From assembly GCF_021290925.1 (NCBI RefSeq), contig NZ_JAJSLX010000002.1, positions 771,001 through 835,000 on the forward strand: DNA of 64,000 bases, given 5' to 3'. Below, piece by piece: positions 17,056-27,434 of this stretch. Position 1 is the first letter of the stretch. Each line of letters begins with the position of its first letter. A program made the position numbers and the translations under genes. The DNA is from Sessilibacter corallicola (GTDB taxonomy: Bacteria; Pseudomonadota; Gammaproteobacteria; Pseudomonadales; Cellvibrionaceae). The notes under the pieces are model-generated. The model was not told where the DNA came from and did no database searches. It saw nothing but the letters and a program-made list of their open reading frames with translations.

Positions 17056-18072
17056 ATGGCTTTGTCGAGGGATTATTGGGTTGATTATGCTAAAGCAATT
17101 GGCATTGTGCTGGTTGTGTTTGGTCATGTACTCAGAGGTATTTTTGAATCGGGAATTCCTTTATCAGAAAGTTTTTATCATTACAGCGATAGTATTGTTT
17201 ACAGTTTTCATATGCCGCTGTTTTTTTTCTTGTCGGGTTTATTTTTCTTTGATTCTTTTAAAAAGCGCGGTCCTATTTCGTTTATGGCTAATAAGGTGGA
17301 CACCGTTGTTTATCCGTATTTTGTCTGGTCGATTATTCAGTTGTCGTTTGCAATCTTATTATCGCAGTACACCAATCACCCCAGTAATTTAAATACCTTA
17401 GTCTCGATCTTGTGGGAGCCAGCCGGTCAATTTTGGTTCTTATACGCTTTATTTTTCTTTTTCTTATTTTCTATCGTTATTTTTTATAAGACATTTACCG
17501 CATCGCTGACTCTTGCGTGTGTGGGTGCGTTAATCCTGTATTTATTTCCTCCATTGTTTGAACTGGACGGAATGATATTTATTTATTTCTCGACCTATTA
17601 TTTGTTTTTCTTGCTGGGTGCCGTGTTCAGAAAATTGGATGACATTTCATTCTTGGGGCAACCCAAGTGGATTGGTTCGCTGTTCGCGGTCTTTCTATTG
17701 AGCCAATATTTCTTCCATTTTGTGATGGATATGCATTTTGAGCAACGCGGCGTATTTACCCTTTGGTTGGCAGTGGTTGGAATTTTATTGGTTGTTGCGA
17801 TATCGGTTTGGGCTGCACAAAAACCCAGTAAGTGGTGTTTGTATTTGGGCTCATCGTCAATGGCCATTTACGTCATGCACATACTCACCGGCAGTGGCGC
17901 GCGCGTTATATTGGATAAATTTTTCGGTGTCGACAGCTTTGTTATACACCTGGTGGCGGGTTTTAGTGCAGGATTAATTGTTCCATTGATTGCTCTTTAC
18001 CTGTTCAATCGTTTTCGTCTTTCTTACGTATTTTCGGCTCCCATTTCAAAATTAGTCTTACCCAAGGCTTAA
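17056..18072 (+). CDS. Acyltransferase-3 family membrane protein
   Basis: From ATG 17056, preceded by GGAGAG, the product is 338 residues. It is an acyltransferase-3 (OafA/NodX-like) integral membrane protein: N-terminal 'RDYWVDYAKAIGIVLVVFGH' with the conserved D-x-A-K/R and the catalytic-type His, 'FHMPLFFFLSGLFF' and about ten hydrophobic spans. Such enzymes O-acylate extracytoplasmic sugars, for example in polysaccharide or peptidoglycan. No glycan gene is adjacent, so the substrate is unknown. A second, more distant member lies at 21048-22148. Confidence 0.85.
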   Translation: MALSRDYWVDYAKAIGIVLVVFGHVLRGIFESGIPLSESFYHYSDSIVYSFHMPLFFFLSGLFFFDSFKKRGPISFMANKVDTVVYPYFVWSIIQLSFAILLSQYTNHPSNLNTLVSILWEPAGQFWFLYALFFFFLFSIVIFYKTFTASLTLACVGALILYLFPPLFELDGMIFIYFSTYYLFFLLGAVFRKLDDISFLGQPKWIGSLFAVFLLSQYFFHFVMDMHFEQRGVFTLWLAVVGILLVVAISVWAAQKPSKWCLYLGSSSMAIYVMHILTGSGARVILDKFFGVDSFVIHLVAGFSAGLIVPLIALYLFNRFRLSYVFSAPISKLVLPKA

Positions 18073-18252
18073 TTCGCCCAAAAATTTGCTGATATTATCC
18101 GGTTTATGCAGTTCGACCGTTAATGTCGGCAAGTTTATCTGCTTTTATTGAATTCCTTCTTTGAATACCTGCTTTGAGTCAGTACCTGGTTCCGATAGAA
18201 TTCGGTCATTACAAGCCGTGCTTTTACTCAACCTATCTGATTAATAATCATT

Positions 18253-19788
18253 ATGAATGAATTAACTCTTGCCGATTTTACCTTGGATTTTCTCGGTGTT
18301 ATTGCCATTATTTTTATCTTTGTTGTTGGTGGTGGGCTACTCTGGGTAGCTGCTTTGTATTGGAGTGACGTCACTCAAAAATCCCACGCGATTCGCAGAA
18401 ATTATCCTGTTATTGGCCGTTTTCGTTATTACTTTGAGTATCTGGGTGAATTCTTTCGCCAGTATTTTTTCGCTCAAGATCGAGAAGAGCTGCCGTTCAA
18501 TCGGGCACAGAGAACCTGGGTTTATCGCGCTGCGAAAAATCTTGATTCAACGACTGCGTTTGGATCAACCCGTCCATTAAACCAACCCGGAGATTTTATC
18601 TTTCTGAATTGTTTGTTTCCGACCATTTCAGAAGATCATGTTGAGCCGGATTCAATGACCATTGGTTTTGGCTATGCCGACAGTCCTTTTCGAGCCAAGT
18701 CTTTTTTTAACGTATCAGGAATGAGCTACGGTGCTTTGTCGAAGCCGGCGGTACTCGCCTTGGCAAACGGTGCTGCTAAGGCTGGTTTGTGGCTGAATAC
18801 CGGTGAAGGAGGTGTTTCTCCTTATCATTTAGAAAGCGGCTGTGATTTGGTGTACCAAATTGGAACAGCAAAATACGGGGTGCAAGACGAGCACAAACGC
18901 CTGAACGAAGACAAATTGAGAGATGTGGCTTCTCACGCTCAAGTAAAAATGTTTGAGATTAAGTTATCTCAGGGAGCGAAACCCGGCAAAGGCGGTATTT
19001 TACCTGGGCGAAAAGTGGGGCCTGAAATCGCGAAAATTCGACATATTCCAGAAGGCGAGGATTCGATCAGTCCGAACTCCCATGTCGATATCACCAATAT
19101 TGATGAGTTGCTCAACATGCTTAAGCGTGTGCGCGACGTTACCGGTAAACCTTGCGGGTTTAAATTGGTGTTGGGTAATACCGCTTGGTTAACTCAATTT
19201 TGCGAAGCGATTCATAAGCGAGGTTTTGAATACGCGCCCGATTTTATTACGCTCGACAGTGCCGATGGCGGAACCGGTGCGGCTCCTCAGAGTTTAATCG
19301 ATTTTATGGGCTTGCCTATTCAGTCAAGTTTACCCACGTTAAACCGAATTTTGGTGGAATACGGTTTACGTGATCGAATTAAAATTATCGCCAGTGGCAA
19401 ATTAATTAATCCAGGGCGCGTTGCTTGGGCGCTAGCGATGGGTGCAGATTTTGTCGTCAGTGCGCGGGGTTTTATGTTCTCGCTAGGTTGTATTCAGGCG
19501 TTGCAGTGCAATAACAATACGTGCCCAACGGGTATAACGACCCACAATAAAGAGCTACAAAAAGGTTTAGACCCGACGGAAAAATCGGAACGGGTAAAGC
19601 ATTACGCCCTTAATTTGATAAAAGAAGTGGGTGTTATAGCGCATTCCTGTGGCGTCGCAGATCCCAGACAATTAAATCCAGATCACGTCCAAATAATCAA
19701 TGAACACGGTTTACCTGAGCCAGTAACGGTCCGATTTCCAGCGGCAAGCGTACGTGATGAGTACAAAGAATCGTCCTCGTCACCTTAG
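18253..19788 (+). CDS. FMN-binding glutamate synthase-like protein
   Basis: A 511-residue member of the stand-alone glutamate synthase FMN-domain family. It begins with one membrane-spanning segment (about residues 10-36), then the FMN barrel: 'NVSGMSYGALSKPAVLALANGA', 'NTGEGGVSPYH', 'FEIKLSQGAKPGKGGILPGRK', 'TLDSADGGTGAAP' and 'SARGFMFSLGCIQALQCNNN' are visible in part. The 3Fe-4S cysteines Cys412, Cys418 and Cys423 are retained. The glutaminase domain of true GltB is missing, so glutamine-dependent glutamate synthesis is not assured. The real substrate of this family is not established. It appears monocistronic. Confidence 0.88.
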   Translation: MNELTLADFTLDFLGVIAIIFIFVVGGGLLWVAALYWSDVTQKSHAIRRNYPVIGRFRYYFEYLGEFFRQYFFAQDREELPFNRAQRTWVYRAAKNLDSTTAFGSTRPLNQPGDFIFLNCLFPTISEDHVEPDSMTIGFGYADSPFRAKSFFNVSGMSYGALSKPAVLALANGAAKAGLWLNTGEGGVSPYHLESGCDLVYQIGTAKYGVQDEHKRLNEDKLRDVASHAQVKMFEIKLSQGAKPGKGGILPGRKVGPEIAKIRHIPEGEDSISPNSHVDITNIDELLNMLKRVRDVTGKPCGFKLVLGNTAWLTQFCEAIHKRGFEYAPDFITLDSADGGTGAAPQSLIDFMGLPIQSSLPTLNRILVEYGLRDRIKIIASGKLINPGRVAWALAMGADFVVSARGFMFSLGCIQALQCNNNTCPTGITTHNKELQKGLDPTEKSERVKHYALNLIKEVGVIAHSCGVADPRQLNPDHVQIINEHGLPEPVTVRFPAASVRDEYKESSSSP

Positions 19789-19826
19789 TGGAATACCAAC
19801 TATTGGTCAGCGGAGTTTGTTGGAAT

Positions 19827-19860
19827 ATTTTTTAAGAATGATTTTTATTCTCAAAAAAAT
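19827..19860. terminator. AT-rich hairpin, possible terminator
   Basis: ATTTTTTAAGAAT pairs with ATTCTCAAAAAAAT around a 7-base loop about 40 bases after the FMN-protein gene. It has U-runs in both directions, but one internal mismatch. Confidence 0.4.
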
Positions 19861-20354
19861 CATGCCTACAAGGTCGCGCTCCAGAAATTAAATGCTGAGC
19901 AAGACTTGATATTTCGGTTTTGGCACAAACAATGATGGTAGTTTGAAAGAAGGGTACCGTAATTTTTGGTATTAACGCTTATAAAATAAAAGGTTAATAA
20001 TTCAATTACGAAAAAATTCTGGGTGAATTGGTTATTGAGTAACCGAGATGTATGGCAATAGAGACACCACCCGTATTCACCTTGATATAGACATAGCATG
20101 GTGAGAAACTTTCTTTCTGGATTAGCTCATTACGATGACTTTTCTGAGAGCGTTGCCGTTTGTGACGATGATTGTGCGACTGGAGTAACGGCTTTAGTCT
20201 AAAGATACACAAACAAGCAATTGCCAACAGATTAATGTCATTTAGAGTCGTTACATTATTACTTTTATAAGAGGTATTGCGTTGTTTTCGAACGTATTTA
20301 CCTTAAATAACAAAACCGCTGAATTCAGCCTAACTAACGATAGGAATCATGACA
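19861..20354. other. Region upstream of sodB, no gene seen
   Basis: Nearly 500 bases with only short frames on the minus strand that show no protein family character. It should contain the sodB promoter. I could not identify a convincing Fur box or other named site by eye. Confidence 0.45.
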
Positions 20355-20936
20355 ATGGCATTTGAATTACCTGCATTACCTTACCCAAAAGATGCTTTGG
20401 CTCCTCATATCTCTGCAGAGACTATTGATTTTCATTATGGAAAACACCACAACACTTACGTGGTTAAGCTAAATGGTTTGGTTGAAGGTACTGAAAACGC
20501 GTCTAAATCATTAGAAGAAATCATCAAATCTTCTAGCGGTGGTTTATTCAATAACGCAGCTCAAGTTTGGAACCACACCTTTTACTGGAACTGCCTAAGC
20601 CCAAGTGGCGGTGGTGAGCCAACAGGTGCGCTAGCTGATGCAATCAACGCAACTTGGGGTTCTTTTGCTGATTTTAAAGAAGCATTCACCAACAGTGCGA
20701 TCAACAACTTCGGTTCTGGCTGGACTTGGTTGGTTAAGAAAGCCGACGGTTCTCTCGATCTTCTTAACACTGACGACGCAGGTTGCCCATTGACTCACGA
20801 AGGTGTAACGCCATTGTTGACTGTTGATGTTTGGGAACACGCGTACTACATTGATTACCGCAATGCTCGTCCTGCATACATGGACGCATTCTGGAATCTT
20901 GTTAACTGGGATTTCGCTGCTGCAAATCTTGGCTAA
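20355..20936 (+). CDS. sodB: Iron superoxide dismutase
   Basis: The 193-residue form from ATG 20355 ([20 protein letters not shown]) matches E. coli SodB in length and start; an ATG two codons upstream (20349) is also possible, but the AGGA spacing favours the second. Metal ligands are His27, His74 (NHTFYW), Asp157 and His161 (DVWEHAYY). Iron-type features include '[12 protein letters not shown]' and '[10 protein letters not shown]'. It is cytoplasmic and removes superoxide. It stands alone with a strong terminator downstream. Confidence 0.97.
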   Translation: MAFELPALPYPKDALAPHISAETIDFHYGKHHNTYVVKLNGLVEGTENASKSLEEIIKSSSGGLFNNAAQVWNHTFYWNCLSPSGGGEPTGALADAINATWGSFADFKEAFTNSAINNFGSGWTWLVKKADGSLDLLNTDDAGCPLTHEGVTPLLTVDVWEHAYYIDYRNARPAYMDAFWNLVNWDFAAANLG

Positions 20937-21020
20937 GTAGCAATTGATAAAGCAAGGTGTTGTTTGAATAACACGTTTTCTGTTTTCAAAAACTTGCCTT
21001 GCTGCAATGCTAAACGCGCA

Positions 21021-21049
21021 AAAACCGCCCTTTTTAGGGCGGTTTTTTT
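21021..21049. terminator. Bidirectional terminator between sodB and acyltransferase
   Basis: AAAACCGCCC pairs with GGGCGGTTTT around a 6-base loop, followed by T7. It serves sodB rightward and touches the stop codon of the converging acyltransferase gene, so it can serve both. Confidence 0.9.
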
Positions 21050-22148
21050 ATGAGTAATCAACTTTAATCGGTTTTCTTATCAACTGAATGGAGATAGGTT
21101 TACCAACCACGGGTAAGTAAAAAATAGAGAGTAAAGGGCTCATTCTAACAACAAAGCGAATCATCACCGGAATAAAAACGCCCAATAAAAACGATATTAT
21201 CGAGTTGATAACAACAAACTCTTCGCCAAAAAACTTCGTTAAAATAGCGTAGGCTTTGAATTGCACAAACCAGTGAAAAATAAGAATAAAAAGGCTCGAT
21301 TCTCCACACAAAATCAACCATCGTTTTGCAAATACGGTTCGATTAATAAAGTAAGAAACATAAACCACTAAATAAATTCCCGCTACAGATGCCGGTAACG
21401 AATACCAAGGATAGCGATATTCTCCCTTACCAATGTCTACGTAGGCTGGTGTTAAAATGGCTATCATTAAAAATACGATTGCCGAGAAAGCAGCATAGAC
21501 AATGTTAGGCTGGTAATTTTTTACGCGTTCTTTGGTTATTGATCCGGCGAGAAAAAAGCTCGCACTGATGAATAAAGATTCCATTCTGAATGGCAAACCG
21601 GATGAAGTGTTAGGGTTTGCACCTTCTTGAAAAATTGGCAATGAAACTGAAATAGGCGATAGAGAGTAACTGATAAAATACCCTGTCAAAAATAATGTGC
21701 TGATAACAAGTGATTTTTGGAAAAGGCTTTTATGAAACAGTTGAATTGATTTGCTGAATAAAAAACAAAAAATAAACACCAACCATAAATGCGTTAAATA
21801 CCATAACGGCTTCCATTCTATGGTGTCTCGATTTCCGTAAATAACGCCCATGATTGCTTGCAACGGTAACTGATGAGTCAGTACAGTTTCTAGGGCAACA
21901 AGCGCAAACAGGGTAACAAAATAGGGCTTAAGTAATTGGTCAGTTTTTTGAAGTACAAAAATAGTGGTGGGTTTGTTAAGAGAAAACACCGTGCCGGAAA
22001 TAAAAAAGAACAGCGGCATTCTAAATAACGACAAATCAGATAACGGCCCGCCGTAGCCAAAGACACTGGGTAAATGCCCCATAATCACCAATAAAATAGA
22101 GATGCCTCGAATAATATCAATTAACTCGATTCTTCCGTGTGTAGGCAC
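21048..22148 (-). CDS. Acyltransferase-3 family membrane protein (second copy)
   Basis: A 366-residue polytopic membrane protein. The N-terminus 'RIELIDIIRGISILLVIMGH' with the conserved D-x-x-R and His, then 'FRMPLFFFISGTVFSLN', marks the acyltransferase-3/OafA family; the pattern of ten or so hydrophobic spans agrees. It probably O-acetylates a surface glycan, substrate unknown. It is related in family but clearly diverged from the gene at 17056-18072. It is not in an operon with a glycan-synthesis gene. Confidence 0.85.
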   Translation of the reverse strand: MPTHGRIELIDIIRGISILLVIMGHLPSVFGYGGPLSDLSLFRMPLFFFISGTVFSLNKPTTIFVLQKTDQLLKPYFVTLFALVALETVLTHQLPLQAIMGVIYGNRDTIEWKPLWYLTHLWLVFIFCFLFSKSIQLFHKSLFQKSLVISTLFLTGYFISYSLSPISVSLPIFQEGANPNTSSGLPFRMESLFISASFFLAGSITKERVKNYQPNIVYAAFSAIVFLMIAILTPAYVDIGKGEYRYPWYSLPASVAGIYLVVYVSYFINRTVFAKRWLILCGESSLFILIFHWFVQFKAYAILTKFFGEEFVVINSIISFLLGVFIPVMIRFVVRMSPLLSIFYLPVVGKPISIQLIRKPIKVDYS

Positions 22149-22549
22149 AGCTTTATTCCTTTTAAGTATACGAAACCAAGTGCATGAAGTTAGGTGTGTA
22201 ATGCGCTACTGAATTTAGATCGAAAAATTAAAGTTTTTGCTGGTGTAATTGGATGTGTTGTGCCGAGTTGTTTCGGTTCCAGCGGAGATCACTTCAAGAT
22301 TATCGCCGTTAATGATTTCGAACAAGATTCATTGGTGCCAATTGATGGTTAAGAATTAACGAAACAATAACTTTTTATTAGGCAGTTATTTTTTATTTTA
22401 AAATCTTTGGTTTTAAGTGGGTTTTTATAGTGTGAAAGGATAATAGCGAGAATGTTAGAGCGATGTGAATGTTTCTGGGAGTTATTTTAGGTGTTCGTTT
22501 TTTGTTAATAATATTAGGTTTTTTGTCAGCGGTTTTTATAAGAAGTTTT
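22149..22549. other. Intergenic region with a possible small hydrophobic peptide frame cut by the MITE
   Basis: This gap holds the promoter of the leftward acyltransferase. A rightward ATG at 22469 opens a frame for about 27 hydrophobic residues (MFLGVILGVRFLLIILGFLS and beyond) before entering the repeat element at 22550, in which it stays open to 22735. The part inside the repeat is unlikely to be native protein, so this is either chance or a membrane peptide gene truncated by the insertion. No ribosome-binding site is obvious. Confidence 0.3.
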
Positions 22550-22818
22550 CTAGGGCCTGTTCACACTAATTTAATCACACCTGCTGGAGCGTATTTTTTT
22601 CGTATTTTAGGCGCAGTGAGTGTGATTTGGTTGTTCCAAATGAACGAGCTGCAACACGAAATACGGGAAAAATACGCCGAGCCCCTAGGGTCATCCCTAA
22701 AACACGCCATTCGTTGTTGTTCGTCGCTTATTTAGCGCGCTAAACTGCACTCCTCACGCCTAGACTGACGCGTTTTAGGGGCGACAGGTGCGGTTAAATT
22801 AGTGTGAACAGGCCCTAG
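22550..22818. mobile_element. 269-bp MITE-like palindromic element with perfect 25-bp terminal repeats
   Basis: The ends CTAGGGCCTGTTCACACTAA (plus TTTAA) at 22550-22574 and their exact reverse complement at 22794-22818 form a perfect 25-bp terminal inverted repeat, with further imperfect pairing around CACCTG. The outermost TA on both sides is compatible with a TA target duplication, as in IS630/Tc1-type elements (inference). Inside, GCGTATTTTTTTCGTATTTT (about 22590) pairs with a segment near 22658-22678, giving a bilobed fold. No transposase is encoded, so it would need one in trans. Its right end supplies the stop codon of the LysR gene. Confidence 0.85.
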
Positions 22819-23690
22819 ATTTTAGAAAATTCTTCCACCAAAAAATTAATAAATAAACGAACCTTTTGTGACAGGTGACGGCTGCTTGGGTACACCGCCC
22901 AGGTTCCTGTGTCTGTTGGGTTGTTGTCTTCTAACACGGTTTCAAGCAAGCCTTGGTTTAAATATTTTTCCACATAAAACAGCGGTAACTGAACCAATCC
23001 TAATCCTTCTAAGGCGGCGTGAACCAACGCACGACCATTGTTGCTCTGCCAGCTTCCGCTTAAACGAAGGTCAATGTGGCGTTGATTTTCTTTAAAACGC
23101 CAAGTGTGTAGGGTGCCCATTAAACAATTGTGGTTTGTTAACGTGTGAATGTTATTAGGCTTACCTTTTTTTTCGTAATATTTTGGGCTTGCGCAAACCA
23201 CCAATCGGCGTGGGGCAATTCGGCGGGCAATCAATGATGAATCTTGAAGTCGGCCAGCTCGAATAGCAATGTCATAACCCTCTGAAATTACATCGACAAC
23301 GCGATTGCTAAAATCCATGTCAATTTTAATGTCTGGGTATTTTTGCATAAATTGAATAGCCGCTGGCGCGACAAAATCTTCACCAAACAAACCGGCAGCG
23401 CTGATTCTTAGCAGTCCGCGAGGTTTCTGCTGTTGGTCGATCAGCGCGCGTTCGGCGTCTTCCAGGGTTGCCAAAATCTCTTTACAGGTTGGGAAAAAAC
23501 TCTGGCCAATGTCGGTTAAGGAAATAACGCGGGTGGTTCGGTTTAACAGCTGCACATCCAATCGGTTTTCCAATTGGCTGATTTGTCGGCTGATATGAGA
23601 TTTAGACACCTCTAATTTATCCGCGGCTTTGGAAAAGCTGCCGTTTTCTACCACGGCGACAAAAGCTTCAATGGTTTCCCAGCGGCTCAT
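22815..23690 (-). CDS. LysR-family regulator divergent from frmA
   Basis: A 291-residue LysR protein. The winged helix reads 'WETIEAFVAVVENGSFSKAA' then 'DKLEVSKSHISRQISQLENR' and 'LNRTTRVISLTDIGQSF'. The effector domain follows with 'GLLRISAAGLFGEDFVAPAA'. It is transcribed away from the formaldehyde dehydrogenase gene across a 122-base gap, the classic layout for a LysR controlling its neighbour; such a pair is common next to frmA/adhC in gammaproteobacteria. The final codons 'KI-stop' run into the MITE: the TAG stop is made by the element's CTAG end, so the native C-terminus may have been slightly different. Confidence 0.9.
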   Translation of the reverse strand: MSRWETIEAFVAVVENGSFSKAADKLEVSKSHISRQISQLENRLDVQLLNRTTRVISLTDIGQSFFPTCKEILATLEDAERALIDQQQKPRGLLRISAAGLFGEDFVAPAAIQFMQKYPDIKIDMDFSNRVVDVISEGYDIAIRAGRLQDSSLIARRIAPRRLVVCASPKYYEKKGKPNNIHTLTNHNCLMGTLHTWRFKENQRHIDLRLSGSWQSNNGRALVHAALEGLGLVQLPLFYVEKYLNQGLLETVLEDNNPTDTGTWAVYPSSRHLSQKVRLFINFLVEEFSKI

Positions 23691-23797
23691 CGTGATTCTC
23701 TATTATTGTTTCTGTGGTGCAACAGTGTTATGAAATTTAGCATATTTATACTGTTTTCTGAAACCGATATGCTTCCTCATATTAAAACGTTACATAA

Positions 23798-24922
<1,125 letters not shown>

Positions 24923-24951
24923 GATTAAATAAAAAAGGGTAGTAGGGTGTT

Positions 24952-25040
24952 TGAGCCTCTGGCTAACTTCAAGATTGTTCACGCTAATTCATTGTTTTTG
25001 ATGAATTATGCTGAGTTGTTTTGGAGTTAGTCAGAGGCTT
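24952..25040 (+). repeat. Palindromic element/hairpin behind frmA, related to the 29.7-kb MITE
   Basis: GAGCCTCTGGCTAACTTCAA on the left pairs with TTGGAGTTAGTCAGAGGCT on the right (17 of 19), with an inner dyad AATTCAT...ATGAATT, followed by a T-run. It works as a terminator candidate for frmA. Its left end matches the terminal repeat of the element at 29698-29970 (GAGCCTCTGATTAACCTCAA) at about 16 of 19 positions, so it looks like a shortened relative. The rest of the 364-base gap to fghA holds no gene. Confidence 0.65.
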
Positions 25041-25286
25041 TTTTGGATTATTAATCATGGTTGTTTGTGTGGTTAATAATCGGCTTTCAAAAAATAATAC
25101 GGTTGGCAGGTACAAAACTACTTGAACTAATCGATTAATTCAGTAATCTGCGACATTTTTTATCCGCTGGTGTAATAGGGCCGTTGTTTTTTATTCTTTC
25201 TTGCTAACAATGGCGTACTCGCAAATGCGTTGTACCTAATACAGTAAACGGTAATCTGTCATTCTCTAATGGTTACGAGTCGAAAA

Positions 25287-26129
25287 ATGAAATTGCAGAA
25301 AATCAGCAGTGCAAAATGTTTTGACGGTGAGCAGTTGCGATACGTCCACTATTCAGATGTTTTGCAGTGCGAAATGAAATTTTCTATTTTCCTTCCGCCA
25401 AAAGCAAAAGAAGGTGCCGTTCCAGTTATTTATTGGTTGTCTGGTTTAACCTGTACCGATGAAAATTTTGTTACCAAAGCCGGTGCGCAAGAATACGCGT
25501 CCGATTTTGGTGTTGCTATTGTTGCGCCAGATACCAGCCCTCGCGGAATAGATGTACCAGATGATCCAGAAGAGGCATACGATTTTGGTTTGGGTGCGGG
25601 CTTTTATTTAAATGCTACACAAGAGCCTTGGTCTAAACATTACAACATGTACGATTACATCGTTCATGAATTACCACAATTAATTGCTTCTGAATTTCCA
25701 ATCAACAGCGATTTGTCTTCTATTTCTGGTCACTCAATGGGTGGTCACGGTGCGCTGACCATTGCGTTAAAAAATCCTGAACTGTTCCGTTCAGTTTCTG
25801 CTTTTGCGCCAATTTGTTCGCCAATGCAGTGTCCTTGGGGGCAAAAAGCATTCGGTAATTATTTAGGTGACGACGAAAGCCGTTGGAAAAAGTACGACAC
25901 CATAGAATTAATTAGAAAATCGACTGAGCGTTTGCCCATTTTAATTGATCAAGGTGACGCCGATAACTTTTTAGAAGCACAATTAAAGCCTAAATTGTTA
26001 GAGCAAGCCGCAATGGCTGCGGATTATCCTATTTCTTTGCGTATTCAATCTGGTTACGATCACAGTTACTTTTTTGTCGCCAGTTTTATTGGCGAACATA
26101 TTAAATTCCACGCAAAAAATTTACTGTAA
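25287..26129 (+). CDS. fghA: S-formylglutathione hydrolase
   Basis: The 280-residue form begins MKLQKISSAKCFDGEQLRYV; an ATG 6 codons upstream (25269) lacks a ribosome-binding site. It is an esterase-D-type alpha/beta hydrolase that splits S-formylglutathione to formate and glutathione. The nucleophile Ser150 is in SGHSMGGHGAL; the Asp in 'DQGDADNFL' and His in 'GYDHSYFF' complete the triad. 'YWLSGLTCTDENF' with its oxyanion-hole region is also typical. It follows frmA after a 364-base gap containing a hairpin, so it may have its own promoter as well as read-through. Confidence 0.95.
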   Translation: MKLQKISSAKCFDGEQLRYVHYSDVLQCEMKFSIFLPPKAKEGAVPVIYWLSGLTCTDENFVTKAGAQEYASDFGVAIVAPDTSPRGIDVPDDPEEAYDFGLGAGFYLNATQEPWSKHYNMYDYIVHELPQLIASEFPINSDLSSISGHSMGGHGALTIALKNPELFRSVSAFAPICSPMQCPWGQKAFGNYLGDDESRWKKYDTIELIRKSTERLPILIDQGDADNFLEAQLKPKLLEQAAMAADYPISLRIQSGYDHSYFFVASFIGEHIKFHAKNLL

Positions 26130-26170
26130 CTTTTTTGAATTACCCATAAATACCCGCTGTAATTGAAGTG

Positions 26171-26203
26171 CTGTGATTAACGCGTCCGTTGTGTTAATCA
26201 CAG
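26171..26203. terminator. Hairpin between fghA and the converging outer-membrane gene
   Basis: Perfect 11-bp stem CTGTGATTAAC / GTTAATCACAG with an 11-base loop in the 90-base gap between two converging genes. T-rich on the rightward side (TATTCTTAATTATTTAT). Probably shared. Confidence 0.65.
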
Positions 26204-26219
26204 TATTCTTAATTATTTA

Positions 26220-27326
26220 TTAAAATGCGTATTGGTAACCAAAAGTCAGCATATTTTCCATTTCTAATTGAATGCCGTTTACGTCTTGCATAATTGGCAT
26301 TGAATATTCAAGCGCGATTCTGTGCCCTCGCAACCAACCTTCTTGAAATACTGAGTTAAATCCAAAGCCGAGATTTACGTAATCGCCGCCTTGGTTGTTT
26401 GGATTTGCTGTTTGAACCGGGGCGGTAATGTTGTCGTCTTGTCCGTCAATTTCATCGACGGTTTTACCAGTCAATCGTGCAGAAAAACTGATTGAGGGTG
26501 AATAGCTGTAACTCGCCCAGCTTGAAATCTGATGGGCGTCGCCAAACGTGTAATCCTGGCTGTTTTCAGAAAGACGAATCATCGCTTTGTATTGTGCGCC
26601 CCAAGCCCACTGATTGCGTTTTCCTGTGTAGGTTAATCCTGGTTCAAAATCGAAGGTGCCGGTGCCTAATTGCATAGGGTAAGGCAGACGCAAGTTCGGA
26701 CGCGTATTCATCGGCGATAAAACATCGTCAGTCTCTTTGATAGAACCTGTCGGTAAACTAAAGCCAACGTTTAAATGCACGTGGTGAGTTGGATCGTCGA
26801 ACAGTCGATATAAACCAGCAATTTTAGTATCGCCAATACCCGAGGCTTTGGTGGTGAATCTGCCCAGTTCTGTTGTGCCCATACCGCCTTGGAATGTGAT
26901 GTGATCCATTTCTTTGGTGGTGTGATTAACCATTGCCATCAACGTTAGATTGTCAGTCGGCGCGTACATTAAGCCAATCATATGCATTTTGGTGGTCATG
27001 TTGATTGGCACTACGCGAACATTGGCCGGACCAGCGAATGGATTTGCCAAAGTATTTACGATTTCTGTGGGTGTAATGGAGTCATCACCGTTGAGGTTGC
27101 CGTCCATTTCCATTTCCATGTATCGATAAGACAACATCCATTCGCCTGCTTTGTGCATGTGATCGCCCATAACACCAATTGGGGCGTGGGAATCTGCGTT
27201 AATCGCATCAACATTACCGGCGATAGCCGCACCTGGATGCGCGAAAGCTTGTGAGCAAGAAAAAGCCGCGGTTGCTAAAAAAAGTGCGTTGAATTTTACA
27301 GGAAGTTTTCGGTTTTTGATGGCCAT
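26220..27326 (-). CDS. Outer-membrane beta-barrel protein, MetA-phenol-degradation family
   Basis: The 368-residue protein starts with a signal peptide (AIKNRKLPVKFNALFLATAA then FSCSQAFA). The mature N-terminus is rich in His and Met: 'GVMGDHMHKAGEWMLSYRYM', then 'MEMEMDGN'. Alternating polar/aromatic beta strands follow and the sequence ends 'LTFGYQYAF', with the C-terminal Phe of outer-membrane barrels. It resembles 'putative MetA-pathway of phenol degradation' barrel proteins. The Met/His-rich start suggests a metal link (for example copper), but this is inference. Transport substrate unknown. Confidence 0.75.
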   Translation of the reverse strand: MAIKNRKLPVKFNALFLATAAFSCSQAFAHPGAAIAGNVDAINADSHAPIGVMGDHMHKAGEWMLSYRYMEMEMDGNLNGDDSITPTEIVNTLANPFAGPANVRVVPINMTTKMHMIGLMYAPTDNLTLMAMVNHTTKEMDHITFQGGMGTTELGRFTTKASGIGDTKIAGLYRLFDDPTHHVHLNVGFSLPTGSIKETDDVLSPMNTRPNLRLPYPMQLGTGTFDFEPGLTYTGKRNQWAWGAQYKAMIRLSENSQDYTFGDAHQISSWASYSYSPSISFSARLTGKTVDEIDGQDDNITAPVQTANPNNQGGDYVNLGFGFNSVFQEGWLRGHRIALEYSMPIMQDVNGIQLEMENMLTFGYQYAF

Positions 27327-27434
27327 TGTTGTTTCACCGTTAAATCAAAAATTTAATGTGTGAAATAATAATGGCTGGGGCTTAAAAATAAGTGTGACAT
27401 TCTGCCGCAGGCAGCGTTAATAATTATTGTGTTT

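Noticed and set aside
19861-20354. Small leftward frames upstream of sodB
   Set aside because: Two overlapping frames with no ribosome-binding site or family resemblance; treated as chance.
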